Assembly: GCA_900708905.1 (NCBI GenBank)
Contig: CAADRB010000030.1
Coordinates: 304,707 to 368,706 of the forward strand
Source: Hymenolepis diminuta
Taxonomy: Eukaryota > Platyhelminthes > Cestoda > Cyclophyllidea > Hymenolepididae
DNA: 64,000 nt
Direction of reading: 5' to 3'
The notes under the pieces are model-generated. The model was given only the letters and a program-made list of their open reading frames with translations. It ran no database searches and was not told where the DNA came from. The translations under genes were made by a program, and so were the position numbers. Below, one piece after another: positions 53,033-64,000 of the stretch. Position 1 is the stretch's first letter; each line of letters starts with the position of its first letter.

Positions 53033-56000
53033 TTAAAAGCCCAATCCACCGTCATCATCTGAATTGTCTGAATACGTCCGCATATCATCAGGGTGGGGTT
53101 GTTTAATCTGCTGTTGCGGTGGGGTACTGGAGTGAACACCGGGCAGGGTCTGGCGTAACTGTTGTTGTTGATGCCACATATTGGGACTTGGACTCTCACT
53201 TGGATAGCCTGAGGGTCGGTTGCTATTCCCACTACTCCCACCACCGGAAAGAATCGCGTTGAGAGAGGAGGTTGGATGACGGGGTTCGATCCAGCCACTA
53301 CCGCTCCCATTTGATGGGACCATCCCACCTGGAGATGGAGTTATGTTAATCCCTGACATACCAACACTTGGTGAATAGACAGCTGAAATAACAACGCGAA
53401 AGCGAAGTCTTATCATATTGCCAATAAGATAACCATTTAACAAACAAAGCAAGTTGGAATGAAAACACTGAAAACTTACTCCCGCCTCTCAATGCGATTC
53501 GTTGAGGAAAATGGCCGGCTAATAAGAACAGGTAAGCATTTTATTAGAATGTAGATCATTTTTTTCATATAGCTGATGGATAAGCTCAGCAAAATGGGAT
53601 CTCGTAGCATAAATATGGCACCAAAACAGAGTTCGTCGATTAAAAAATCGGTTTTAAGTACGAAGAGAGCACGGATAATAAAGTTCAACCTTCTAATATA
53701 ATTGGGGATACTTGTGTTTAAATCTTAGATTATTTCAAAGGAAACCAAGAAAAGTTAAAATAGCGAATTATTCCTAAGCCATTTCGTGTAAATTAAACGG
53801 GTAAGGTGCATGACAGCAGCGTAGTAGTTGGTACAAGAAAGATAATCTAGGCGTTCTCACAGAGCTAATGATGGGTACATTCTGCGGTAGAACTAACAAA
53901 GGATAATTGAGTGAATAAATAATACGTGCAGATAGCACTCAAAATACGAAAATGGGGCAGGATTAAGTGTATCTCTGGGAAGAGTGGACCTGTAGCAGTC
54001 TACCGAACGCACATATTGATTCATAACACGGCGTCGTCCCATTTGTTAATGATTTTGTCGATTGCTTATCTGATGAACAAGGATCGCGAAACAGTCAACT
54101 ACTTTCGACGTACCTTGATTTAGCATCTTTACCACCACCCCTTTTTCCGTTTGCCGAGCGCTGACGCTTTGTTCCCTTCCATTCCGATTACTAATTCCAC
54201 TTCCCACTCCTTCCCTTTTTTCCCTCTCATCTCCATGGCCTTTAGAGATAATTAGTTGGGTGAGAGAGCTCCTAAAGTAGCTTTACTGAAAGGACTAATT
54301 CTACTTTAAATCTTGTCTTCAACATTCAGCTTTATCTTCTACCTCGTAATTCTGGGTCATTGGAGATAGCGAACGAAGGCGTTATAAAGACCAACTTATA
54401 GCTCTCACCAAGATAATGACAAGTAACAACATTAATACGTCTAGTAAATGCCACGACCAAGCTTCGATGATGATTACGTATTTAAATAGATACGTGAGAT
54501 CTAACTACCTCGTATCTATGCGTCTACCATGTCAGATGTCACGGATTCGATTCCGTCGGCGCACATCCAGTGAGCGGAATGGTCAACCGCACAGGTTAAT
54601 CCCGACTAATATTGAAATCTATCCTTAGAGAGGCCCCAAGATGTCACTCTCTACCAAAAAAGGGCTTTGGAAAACACTTTCCTAAATGGGATTGGGAACT
54701 ATTGTAATTTGATCTCATGTCTACAGTGAATTCTGCCTCAGTATTGTCTCTATAAACCCGATCAAACTTTACAATGTTGGATCTCCAAAAAACTAGTGTA
54801 AGAGCTATCATAATTGATCTTCCTCTTCTTTGAGCTTTAGGATTGCCAAGTTACTCGGTAGTACCGATGGTCGGAATAAATACGCATAAATCTTCAGTAA
54901 GAAAATAATAAAAAAGGTTAAAGTTTAAATTGGAAGCTTTCAGTAGAATCCCGATTTAAGGAATTATTAAAGTCTGCCATGTTTTCTTGGCTCAAAGAAG
55001 TTTAGTGAAAGTAAAATGCAACTACATAATTAAATTAATGGAATGATCCATACTGGTAGCAAATATTGCAACTTCGATTGGTGTTTGAAAGCCATATGTA
55101 TAAACTAGAAGTAACTGACAGACAGGTACTTTACGAGATGCAAATATAAGCAATAAAGGATACTTTCATTTATTGGGAGCTCGAACATTTTAAACAGGAA
55201 ACAATGTTGTAAAAATTTATTATCGGTGATATTGAACAGAAAACATAATACATCACACACTGTGAATCTAACCTTATACCAATTAAACGCAATCTTGTAA
55301 ACTTTCGGATCTGGGATATATCCTGCTTTTGAACCTGGTTGTATTTAATGGAATAGGTGGTGAAGAAAATACACATTCTAATCGTCCATTGTGATTGTAT
55401 ACTTAGAATGCACAATCGAAAGTAATGTCTAGAAAGACAAAGAGGAATATCTACGCATTACTTATACCTCCCAAGCTCATTTGGGAAAGACTTGAGGGGG
55501 GAAGGTGCTCGGATTTCGCCATCCCCTCTATTAGTCATTGATGGGCATCGGAGATGTGATTACGACATGAAATCCCATTCATTCCGCTTACCAATAATTG
55601 TAAAATAGATGAGTCCAAGTTGGTATTTTTGAAACAAATAACAACAAATCATTTTTAATTTAATGTTGATAAATTATTGATATTCATGCAGTCAAAAAGC
55701 GGAATAAAAAATGATTTGAAGTAGGCCCGTTTAAATATCTAATTGAACAAACTTTCCTATTTTAAAATTTCTCCTATTTAGCCCAACAATCTGGCATCTT
55801 CTCAGAATCCTTTCAACTACACTTAAACTGTCATATCAGAACAATTAAAATTTATGGTTACCAGAAGTCGTCAAAATTTACAGGAGCTCATTAAGATGGC
55901 AGGTCAAACTCTACAAGTACTAAGTGGAAAATGTATATCATGGCGACATGGTATATTTATGGCCATATTTCCCTTAAATGAAAAGTCAATCGCGATGAAC

Positions 56001-57509
56001 TTGCGGAAATGAAACACGAGTAGTGCGGACATACTGATCCATACCTCTAGGCACCTTAAGTGTCCATTGATAATTTCTAATCGCTAGCTCAACAAAAGAC
56101 GCGAAACCTGTCAACCGCTATAATGGAAACTCAATAAGCCCTTCTTATCACAATCCGGGTTCCATTCGCTTAGCACTGACGCTTTTCTCTTCGCTTTCAA
56201 TTCCCATTACTATCACATTTCCTCCTTCCTCTCAAATGCCATTACGTTTGTCCAATACACAATTGTCCAACTCAGCTCTTGATATTATTGTGGAAAAGAT
56301 TGTCATATACTGTTAACCTTTAGAACTTCTAAACCTATTATGTTCGACTCGTCAAGTGGCTCTATTGTAGCTACAATAGCTACTTTATATAATATTCACC
56401 AAAAAGAGAGATTTGATCAATACAGAACCAAGAGATGTAATATCAGAGAGCACGAGTTCGAAGCTCACTAAACTAACCTCTTGTTAAGAATCCGCATTCG
56501 CGGGAGAAACTGTTAGTTTCTTAAACACAGAGGAATCAAAATATTAGTCTGAAAGTTACTATTAGAAAGAAAATTTTTTCAGAGAAGCATCGGAACAAGA
56601 GCAATCGGAAAATCGAATGCAGCAAAGGCAAATGAAAAGAACTAAATGTAGCAGTTTAAAATGCAACTTATGGCATTGTGATTCTGGTAAAGCAAAATAA
56701 TTATCCAATAATTGCAAGCGCATTACAAATGGAAGTGATTATACATTAAATGGAAGCTCACATGAATTTTCTAGACTTTCTGAAGACACTGAAGTTGGAT
56801 TAGGAAGTTGAGTACTTGAGGTCAGCGACATTTGTTGTTGACTTAGAGACACTTCGATAGAACTAGCAGCAGGAGTATTAATATTGGGCTGAAATTGAGC
56901 GACGGCGTCTTTAAGAGTGGGCAGAAATTTGCCAGAATCATCTAAATGCCCCAAATAGCCCCGTCGAATTTCCTCCTTATTTGGATAAGGTCGTCTTGGA
57001 TCACTCGGTGTCCAGTTATCAGGAGCAACTGCTCCGTATGTGCAGCTGATTCGATGAGCGTATTTAATAAGCTCATCAATATCTGTTGGATTTTTAACTG
57101 CCTTCACCATAGAATCTAATTTCTGTCTGGAATAAAACAAAGCGGTGCACTAAACGAATGAACCGAATGTGAAAAACGGCATACCAGTAATAACTCGCAT
57201 TTCTTCAAATGATGTTGACAGGCGTTTATTTGTGCATCGGAATTTTCACAGTCAGCACGAAGTTTTTCAATCTTAAGTTGTACTTCCATTTGTTCGGAAA
57301 CTAAATGAATATTGAAGCATATATGTTATTATACCCGTCTGCAAAGTCGCTTTGAGTTCCTTATCTTTATCGAGAAGAGAAAAGATTGTGTGCTCAATAT
57401 CATCATATCTAGATCTTCGATTCACTTTGTCAAGTAATTCTTTTAAAAGATAATCAAGATCTTCTAATTGAGAAAATAACTTCTGTTTAGTGGGTACCCC
57501 GGCGCACAT
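53033..57509 (-). CDS. MED4: Mediator complex subunit 4
   Basis: MED4 belongs to the Mediator middle module, which links transcription factors to RNA polymerase II. Exons 57335-57509, 57185-57300 and 56762-57122 encode the conserved part: LFSQLEDLDYLLKELLDKVN, a helical stretch with QMEVQLKIEKLRADCEN, and GAVAPDNWTPSDPRRPYP, the W-x-P-x-DPRRPYP signature of the family, then EIRRGYLG. At 56761 a strong donor (TTCAT then GTGAGC) joins in phase to 53480-53518 and 53033-53382, adding a Ser/Gly/Gln-rich tail ending SDNSDDDGGLGF; total 346 residues. Human MED4 also has a long disordered tail ending in acidic and Ser residues. If the intron is kept, translation stops at 56739 after a 224-residue form. 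The link to the last two exons rests on phase and splice sites only, so the tail is less certain (about 0.65) than the core. Confidence 0.88.
54135..54245 (+). repeat. Dispersed repeat family P, copy 2
   Basis: CCGTTTGCCGAGCGCTGACG, CCATTCCGATTACTAATTCC and a C/T-rich run match in order the copy at 56150-56275. Confidence 0.5.
54470..54705 (+). repeat. tRNA-derived SINE, copy 7
   Basis: Has a clean B box in CACGGATTCGATTCCGTC, then GAATGGTCAACCGCACAGG, TTAATCCCGACTAATATTG, GAGGCCCCAAGATGTCACTC and CCTAAATGGGATTGGGAAC at the 3' end. Probably the most complete copy, about 235 bp, in the MED4 intron and opposite to the gene. Confidence 0.78.
55470..55600 (-). repeat. tRNA-derived SINE, copy 9 (degenerate)
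   Basis: Minus strand shows GACTAATAGAGGGGATGGCG, AAATCCGAGC and the 3' end TTCCCAAATGAGCTTGGGAG, in family order. The head is poorly preserved. Confidence 0.5.
56150..56275 (+). repeat. Dispersed repeat family P, copy 3
   Basis: CCATTCGCTTAGCACTGACG, TTTCAATTCCCATTACTATC and CGTTTGTCCAATACACAATT match the copies at 54135 (plus) and 35825-35955 (minus). Confidence 0.5.
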
Positions 57510-57803
57510 AGCGCAAATGGACAGGCTAAACGGCAGCTATACTATTTTAGGTCATTAGTAAAAATTTATTTGTTTATGGCGAATACAAATCAAACACTTG
57601 TCGGAAAAATTATTAGAAAATACTTTTATTGTGAAATTATTATAATTATTCGTTACACTGATTTAAGTTGATTGCTTTTTTATTGACATCACTTACTGTA
57701 ATGTGAACACATTCTTACAAAATATATACCGTGTATTTAGCAATTTAGGGATGAGTTTTACTTGCATAAGTTTTCTACGTTAACATCAAATTGCGCATAT
57801 ATC

Positions 57804-57844
57804 TAATTGTAGGGAGCAGATAACACAATTTCTCCCTACAATTA
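57804..57844. promoter_or_regulatory. Perfect 13-bp inverted repeat upstream of MED4
   Basis: Arms TAATTGTAGGGAG (57804-57816) and CTCCCTACAATTA (57832-57844) with a 15-base loop, about 300 bp upstream of the MED4 start. It could be a hairpin, a dimeric protein site or a small MITE remnant. Function is unknown. Confidence 0.4.
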
Positions 57845-58038
57845 AAGTTCCATTTCTTTCAGTTTTGTTTATTTACTGCTCCGCACCATAATGAAAATTT
57901 TATAATTTTATCAACCCTAAATATTAGGGGAAATTTTATCTTATGTATCTACTGTAAATTCATGCGCTGCACAAATCATGAATCCAACTAATATTAATTG
58001 TATGGTGTCATATTTCTCGTGTTTTATATAGCAACTTA

Positions 58039-58417
58039 TGTGGGGTTCACAACGCTAATAAGGCTGATTGAATCACGTGCGCTAGAACTTTCCGGGAAGT
58101 GCGACATGTAACCGGTCGCATTGAGAACAAGCGCGGACTTGGGTGCAGAGACCTCCTCAACCAATCAGCAATCATGATCCCTGCAGCCTAGCGTGGTTTT
58201 GTATTTAATGACTAAGCTTTTGACTCAACAAAAAAAACAACGAAGTGGTCAATAAACCCTCTCCACTCAGCATCTTTCTGGTTCTTACCACTTTGGGCAT
58301 AGCTTAGCTAACTTGGGAGTAAACTGATAAGAGAGGATTCTGCTAGAGGCTATTCAGACTGCTTAGAAGGATTACTCATGTGTAGCAAAATGACTTATTG
58401 GTGTAGTATCCGCTACA
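58039..58417 (+). mobile_element. LTR-like element (solo LTR or TRIM), copy 2
   Basis: About 379 bp from TGTGGGGTTCAC to CGCTACA. Shares AAGTGCGACATG, TATTTAATGACTAAGC, AATAAACCCTCTCCACTC, GAGGATTCTGCT and AAAATGACTTATTG with the copy in the DSL intron. No coding capacity; no target duplication recognised. Confidence 0.6.
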
Positions 58418-59374
58418 TTCATCTAGTTTTCATCTCTACATCGAGTTATATTAATTCCATTGGAATCTGTTATGCTATATATAACCTTAATTATTTCCTA
58501 TTTTACCTGTTGACGAATTTGTATTTACGTCTCCAATGCTAAAATTGCTCAATGCTAGGCGAGACACTGTTTGAGTATATGGATCGAAATTTGCCCATTG
58601 TTAACATTGAAACTGATGAGTTATAGAGTGGATGACTGAGACCTTTCATCTCATACAGTAAAATCCATCGACTGTCTTTTATCTGAATTCAGACCATTAT
58701 TAAAAATTAAAAAATTCTCTTAATGTTTGTCGCGCACATGAATTTAGATTATGTTGTTCTACCCAAAGTTACATACACTTTTATTGGAGTGTCCAATTTA
58801 ATTTCCATTCCATTTACTTGTCTTTGTCCAAACAACAAACTGTGTGAGTTGCACATTCAGATCAATCTTATCTTTTAAAAATTTTAGCCGAGTGCAACAA
58901 ACTTTTATTTGGGCTTCTCATTTACAATCCAATCTTTAACAATAATGGAGCTAAAAGTTGCCAGAGAAATCCGATGCCAATAACAATTTTGATAATCGGA
59001 AAAATAAGACGTTGGGATTCCTGAAGGCGATTCAGATGGGCACATAAAAATCCACGCAGATGCCAATCGCATGGCTGACTTCAGACGAAGAAGCACTTGT
59101 ATATAAACTTAATATTTCTATCAATAAATCGAAATGACATTTCTGGCCAATGTTCTAGTGATATGGGTGACTTGACTTTTACGAAATCCTGATTCAAATT
59201 TCATCAGAAGTACAAACATGTTTATTAAAGAGGATCAGATTATATTCCGAAAAAAATGTAGCTTAAGTCAACGCGAAAAAAAAACAGTACCACTACCAAA
59301 TAAAATTCCGAGTCATAAATGTACAAATATTTCTCATCACGAGCAAAAGTGGGGAGAAAGAGAGTGTAGTAAAT

Positions 59375-62300
59375 CTAAAGCACATCAGACGGCGGTTTGA
59401 TAGCAGACAGCCCCGAAAGAAGAGGATTTTTAGAGGGAGTTGGTTTTCGCTGGGGCATAGATGTAAGCACTACAACAGATTGCTCCTGTTGGGCGGCTGA
59501 GCTTGACGGCCGATGCTGAATCGATGACATGGTATTCATGCCCTTACGTTGAGCATCAGAAGCAAATTCACCACCTGATTCCATGATGACACCACCTGTG
59601 CTATTCGATCTCAAGTAGTCAGTGGGAAGACGAATCTGTGTTGAAGGTGCAGATTCCTTCTCAAGGAAGTTCGCCAACATTTCAACAAACGAATGCTAAA
59701 ATTGTGGAAACATAATACTGATTTGATTTTAAGAATGGTAAACAGAATTGTGCAGATTTAATAGTACATGCCATTCCTGTTAGCGTTCTAGATTTTATCA
59801 AAATTTAGATATATGATCCACAGGCAAAGTGGTAAATTTGCATTCAGTAAATTATCCAACCATAATTACAATCGGATTGAATCGACTAATTTCGCAGTCG
59901 TTCATTCGAATTCAAAAATCTTATTTTCCTCGAGTAGAATGTGGATTTATCAGAAGAGAGGCTCCAGAAAAGTACTCTACTGTCTAAGTCGGGTGTAGAA
60001 CAATATTTCGGTTCAATGGACGTGGGACTTATCTAGTCAAAAGTAAACTGATAAAACTTATACCTTTAGACTGATATAGAACCAACTTAAATATCTGATT
60101 AAACTCACCTCCGGTTGGGAATTCTCATGGTTCCTTGAAGTTCCTGGTCGCCAAAAAAGTTCCTTCCAGTTCGTTGCAACCGGTTCATTAAAACCAAGCT
60201 AAACAAAAAGATAATTTCAATATAGGGGAAGAAGTGTAGGATATTAGTCCATTCGTTTAAGATAGTGGGATGATTTCGCGACATATCCTCTTAGATCGAT
60301 TATCTATTTACCTCAGGTTCCATCCTCCGGTACATTGAGCTGCGCTCTATTCTATCTACCATTTACCTAGCTTCGATTTTTCTCGGTTTTCAAACTCTGC
60401 ATATTAGGCTTAGCCCTGTTTTACTTGAGCACTATTTAAATCTCACTTGCACTCATGTCAAAGTGTCTGCATTTTTAATAACTTACTCGTGATAAGGTGT
60501 GAAGGAGCCTGGAAGACCAGTAGCTTAGTAATAAGAAAGCGAAAAAAATGCAGACAAATATTGCTCAATGCCATAGGGTCTTCAAGCCGTCCGTCATTCT
60601 TATCATTATGTAGGCATACTCTGTTCTCGACATCTTGACAGTTAGTCAATATGGCATTGGGTTAGCCTTCAAGTGCCAACTATATGAAAAAGGCCCTTAT
60701 CCCAATGAATAGTTTTTTGTGAAAAACTAATAAAATGTCTTGGAGTAAGAGCACTTCTATCTACTCTCTCTTGGTCTGAGTCAAGTGTAGTCTAGTAATA
60801 TTTAGCGGACATCTAGATCAAAATAGTAGTGATCAGGTTTTGACTTTATAACCCTTAGCAGGTTTTATCTATCCTATGGCTCATAATATGTAAATCATAC
60901 CATATCGTAATCCTCCGTTGTGAAGTTGAGAAAGCTTCCAAGTGATCTGAAGGCATCGGGTCGTTTTGCCGGCGGTAGCTTCATGCAGCTAATCAGGAGA
61001 TTTTTCATAACAGACCTAGTCACAGAGGGATCAAGCATTATTATCAATTTAAGAATTAGTGAAAGAAAGAAGTGGAAGTTGGACCTACTTATCCAATTTC
61101 CCATGGAGTTCATTTGTCTTCTCTTTGAGTTCACTCTTGAGAACCTGAATACGCTCTTCGTATCGGCGCGCTAGAAGGAAATAATGGAAATTCTTAAATT
61201 AAAGAGACAAACAACTAGTATAAAAAGGCATACCTTTCATGTTTGCGAATGAATCATATAGCAGATGACAATTAGGCATATGTACTAAATAGTTTATAAC
61301 AATTTTGATTTTGTGTATTCTATGGAACTCTGCTACGTAACACTTAAGCTAGTACCAGCTGAGCAAGGTAGATCGAAATTTCATGACCGACGATTCAATT
61401 CAATCTATTGATCACTTAACACCGCGGACATTAACTATAACTCAAATACCCAGGAGTAACATCCCTAGATTCTAACTTTGAACGTTAAGCCATTAAGCAA
61501 CTAACAATACCATGGAGTTGGATCAGCCGGTCAACAAGCTCCAAATACCGTGAAAATAATCTCACGCATGAACCCGGAAATCAGATATCAACATTAAGAT
61601 TCACTTTTATGAGAGCATAGACAACTCAATGCTAACTAAATTCAAATCAAGTTGCTTCACTGACTTCATTTCTCACATGCTTTTGAGCCCTCCTCGTTTC
61701 TTAACATGTTGAACTCTATTCATAATCCCGTTATTCATTATTCATTATGAGAATGTCACGAGAAGTCCCACAATGTTCCTAAATAATGGAGTAATAGAAA
61801 CAGATATAGAAAGGGCAAGTATAAAGATGTAATAAAACGTAACTCTCAATAAAAATGAACTTTGAGATGATGGATAGAGTTGTGGCTAAAGATGAGATAA
61901 TGTCAAAGTCAATCTTCATATAGAGAACACCAATGGACATGGTTGAGAGGGCTCTATGAATACACAATTATAAAATATGATACGTACATAGTAAATAAAT
62001 GGAACTGAACCGTCTTACCTCTGCAAGTAACTTGACTTATTCCAATAATATGGGAATTGTCTCAGTGCAATACCAAGAATAGATAAATAAAAAAACAAGA
62101 ACTAACCCAAGGCATGTGCCTCAGAGAGTCTACCAGTATGACGATCGAGCTGTTCTTGAAGTGTTCGATTATTTTCCTCTAGGCTATCCAAACGCGAAAC
62201 CTTCGTCTTCAAGACAGAGATTCCTTGTTGCAGCTCTGTTATCTCTTTTTGTAGGCGTTCATTTTCCATTCGGAAGTGTTGAGCAGTTGCATCAGTTTCC

Positions 62301-63427
62301 ACTTGTTTCTCTAGGGCAATTAAACAAAAATCACGTTTACAAAACATGTCAAATCAATATTTTTCAATCTCGAATTTTACTAGCCAAAACAATCTTTCAA
62401 TTTATGCGAATTAAAACGTGACAAAGGTGAACACAACCTCCAATAGGAATTTTGATTTTTTTTGTATTCATTAATAATAATTGCTTTGTGACGTAATCTG
62501 GCATATAACAAAGAACGTATAGAGCATGAGAAATTCAAACGTCAATCGTGTTCAGTGATTTTACTGCAATACTTTATTACTGCAAGAATAAAAACCTAAA
62601 GTCACAGATTGTGTAAATAGAAGTTATTCGCATAATAAATGTTGTTGAACAGTGGTATATATAAAACAAACCGTTACTAATTCAACTTTTAAACATGGAA
62701 TACTATGTTTTCTGAGTGAATCAAGTTGTAATTCTTTAAAGATAGAAATTCAACACTAAGACCAATTGGCCGTCAAGGACACATTATTACACATCTTCTA
62801 GCATACTTTTATTGAAGCAAAACAAACTGTAATTACAATTCAATACAATTCATACAGAAAGGTGATTTAAAGTTTCAACACACCTTAACGTCTTTCACAC
62901 AAAATTCAATAATACATTAATATACAGAATTTAAAATGGCGACCCGGTAAATCCAATTACATTGGCAATTCACAGTTCCGTTTGAGTAAACCTTCGAAGC
63001 ATTAGGCAGTGAGTCTACTATATAATTTGAGATTAACATCATGAAAAATAATAAAGTGATGTCAAAGACCGTAGATAAGCGAATGGTCAACGTTCGGAAA
63101 TGTGCTTCTTGGTAAAAGCCGGACGACCGAGAAATTACACTACATCCACCGCTAAAGATCCAATACAAACATACCATTCTCAAGAGAATCCAGTGCCTTT
63201 TGTAGATTATTATAATTGATACGAAGAGCAGCAAGTTCGTTCTGACAGACACGAACTGCCCCTTTAGCTGCATCGCGCTCCTCGCGGGCACATTCGATGC
63301 GTTCCTCGGCCGATTCTATAAACTCCTTTAGAGTTCTCATCTCTGCTTCAGTTCGAGCCAACGTCTCCCGCAGTGAAGCTTCGCGTTCCTCAGCTACCAC
63401 TGCCTCCTGAGTATGGTTCTCTTCTGT
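59375..63427 (-). CDS. TRIP11: GMAP-210/TRIP11-like golgin, C-terminal half, partial
   Basis: GMAP-210 is a long coiled-coil golgin that tethers vesicles at the cis-Golgi; its C-terminal GRAB domain binds ARF1. Six exons are visible: 63175-63427, 62107-62310, 61089-61170, 60901-61015, 60109-60198, 59375-59695. They join in phase to 354 residues; upstream exons lie beyond the window. The first three encode heptad coiled coil (REASLRETLARTEAEMRTL; ENERLQKEITELQQG; RYEERIQVLKSELKEK). The fourth is GRAB-like: LDKSVMKNLLISCMKLPPAK, then RPDAFRSLGSFLNF. Then come HSFVEMLANFLEKES, similar to the F-x-E/L-F-L-E-x-E-S block after GRAB in GMAP-210, and a Ser/Pro-rich tail ending PPSDVL. Other GRAB golgins are possible, but the block after GRAB favours TRIP11. 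All junctions are GT-AG; the intron before GRAB is 73 bp. Confidence 0.8.
60565..60845 (+). repeat. Dispersed repeat family R, copy 2
   Basis: Lies in a TRIP11 intron, opposite strand to the gene. Shares ordered blocks with 21745-22030, including AAAATGTCTTGGAGT and TTGGTCTGAGTCA. Identity looks moderate, so an old family. Confidence 0.6.
61171..62106 (-). other. TRIP11 intron (0.9 kb)
   Basis: Intron between two coiled-coil exons, donor GTTAGT, acceptor TTTCCTTCTAG. Nothing else was recognised. Confidence 0.45.
62311..63174 (-). other. TRIP11 intron (0.86 kb)
   Basis: Intron between coiled-coil exons, donor GTATGT, acceptor AATTGCCCTAG. AT-rich; no listed repeat was recognised. Confidence 0.45.
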
Positions 63428-63849
63428 CTATGAGAGTATGAGAGAAATGCATAAATGTACCTTTAATTCATTATCAAATATGCTGAGAAATAATAAGACA
63501 CAACTTCAATCTCTTTGAAGATCCGATATTGCCAAAAAATACTGATCACAAGTACTGGAGGCCTCAATTTTCACTTCAAAGGCATTAAACAATTATGATA
63601 GGTGATGCATTGATGTGAATCCTAATCTCCCCATAGTTAGCTACTTACAAAGGCGGCCCAGGATATAATAATGACAATAATTCCCTATTCTATTATGTGG
63701 AAATGTCTTCGAATACTCATCTTGTGAAAGTGAGGACATCCCATTCAGCGATCTCAACCCTGGCCGGAATTAACAAATATGGTTGCACATATAGGTAAGA
63801 TCAAATCCATTACGTTCTAATGAATAACGAAGTATTGAAAACACTTGTA

Positions 63850-64000
63850 TCTGTAACCTGATGGTAAACTGGTTAACCTCTGTGAAGTCAGAGGTCATGA
63901 GTTAGATGCCACTGTTGAACACTCAGGGAACCGAAAAACTAACCTCATCGGTTAAATATGGCTAATAAGGAAGGGAAAGTGACAGAACTCAAGTTTCTCA
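63850..64000 (+). repeat. tRNA-derived SINE, copy 8 (cut by window edge)
   Basis: Head: CTGATGGTAAACTGGTTAAC and GGTCATGAGTTAGATGCC. Body: CTCATCGGTTAAATATGGC, TAATAAGGAAGGGAAAGTG, GAACTCAAGTTTCTCA. It continues past 64000. The stretch 63428-63849 before it is TRIP11 intron with nothing else recognised. Confidence 0.7.

Larger units (their letters stand above)
53519..56761 (-). other. Long MED4 intron with repeats
   Basis: A 3.2 kb intron before the tail exons. It holds SINE copies 7 and 9 and two copies of repeat family P. No other exon was seen. Confidence 0.5.
57510..59374. other. Intergenic between MED4 and TRIP11
   Basis: Contains the MED4 promoter, a 13-bp perfect inverted repeat (57804-57844) and an LTR-like element (58039-58417). 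No coding feature was recognised. Confidence 0.45.

Noticed and set aside
53033..53452. Separate low-complexity gene between OPA3 and MED4
   Set aside because: Its exons have no start of their own and join to MED4 in exact phase through strong splice sites, so it is better read as the MED4 tail.

Overview
The window is AT-rich nuclear DNA of an invertebrate animal. Genes are split by GT-AG introns that range from 32 bp to several kb. Divergent but full-length animal orthologues, very short introns (32 and 41 bp) next to long ones, and a tRNA-derived SINE family together fit a parasitic flatworm, possibly a tapeworm. The group is an inference; no species can be named from the sequence. One run of N (9060-9665) is an assembly gap.

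Layout, left to right. Three minus-strand housekeeping genes come first: the N-terminal half of an oxysterol-binding protein (OSBP; its sterol domain lies beyond position 1), the ER lectin erlectin (ERLEC1, with the gap falling on part of its second lectin domain), and the AAA+ ATPase RuvB-like 1/Pontin (RUVBL1). From 19.9 to 24.8 kb there are decayed plus-strand exons of short-chain dehydrogenases. From 26.8 to 47.7 kb two Delta/Jagged-like (DSL) membrane ligand genes face each other tail to tail; they share exon phases and several exon lengths, so they look like an old inverted duplication. Then follow DLST (minus; E2 of 2-oxoglutarate dehydrogenase), OPA3 (plus; mitochondrial), MED4 (minus; Mediator subunit) and the C-terminal half of the golgin GMAP-210/TRIP11 (minus, running off the right edge).

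The genes do not form a pathway. They touch vesicle and lipid traffic at ER and Golgi (OSBP, ERLEC1, TRIP11), transcription and chromatin (RUVBL1, MED4), mitochondria (DLST, OPA3) and cell-cell signalling (the two DSL ligands). DLST and OPA3 are divergent and share a 1.3 kb intergenic stretch.

Introns and intergenic DNA hold at least nine copies of one tRNA-derived SINE, two LTR-like elements, and two other dispersed repeat families. Exon models below were built by hand from splice sites and reading phase. Where phase closes across all exons (RUVBL1, DLST, OPA3, MED4, the visible part of TRIP11, the minus-strand DSL gene) I trust them more.
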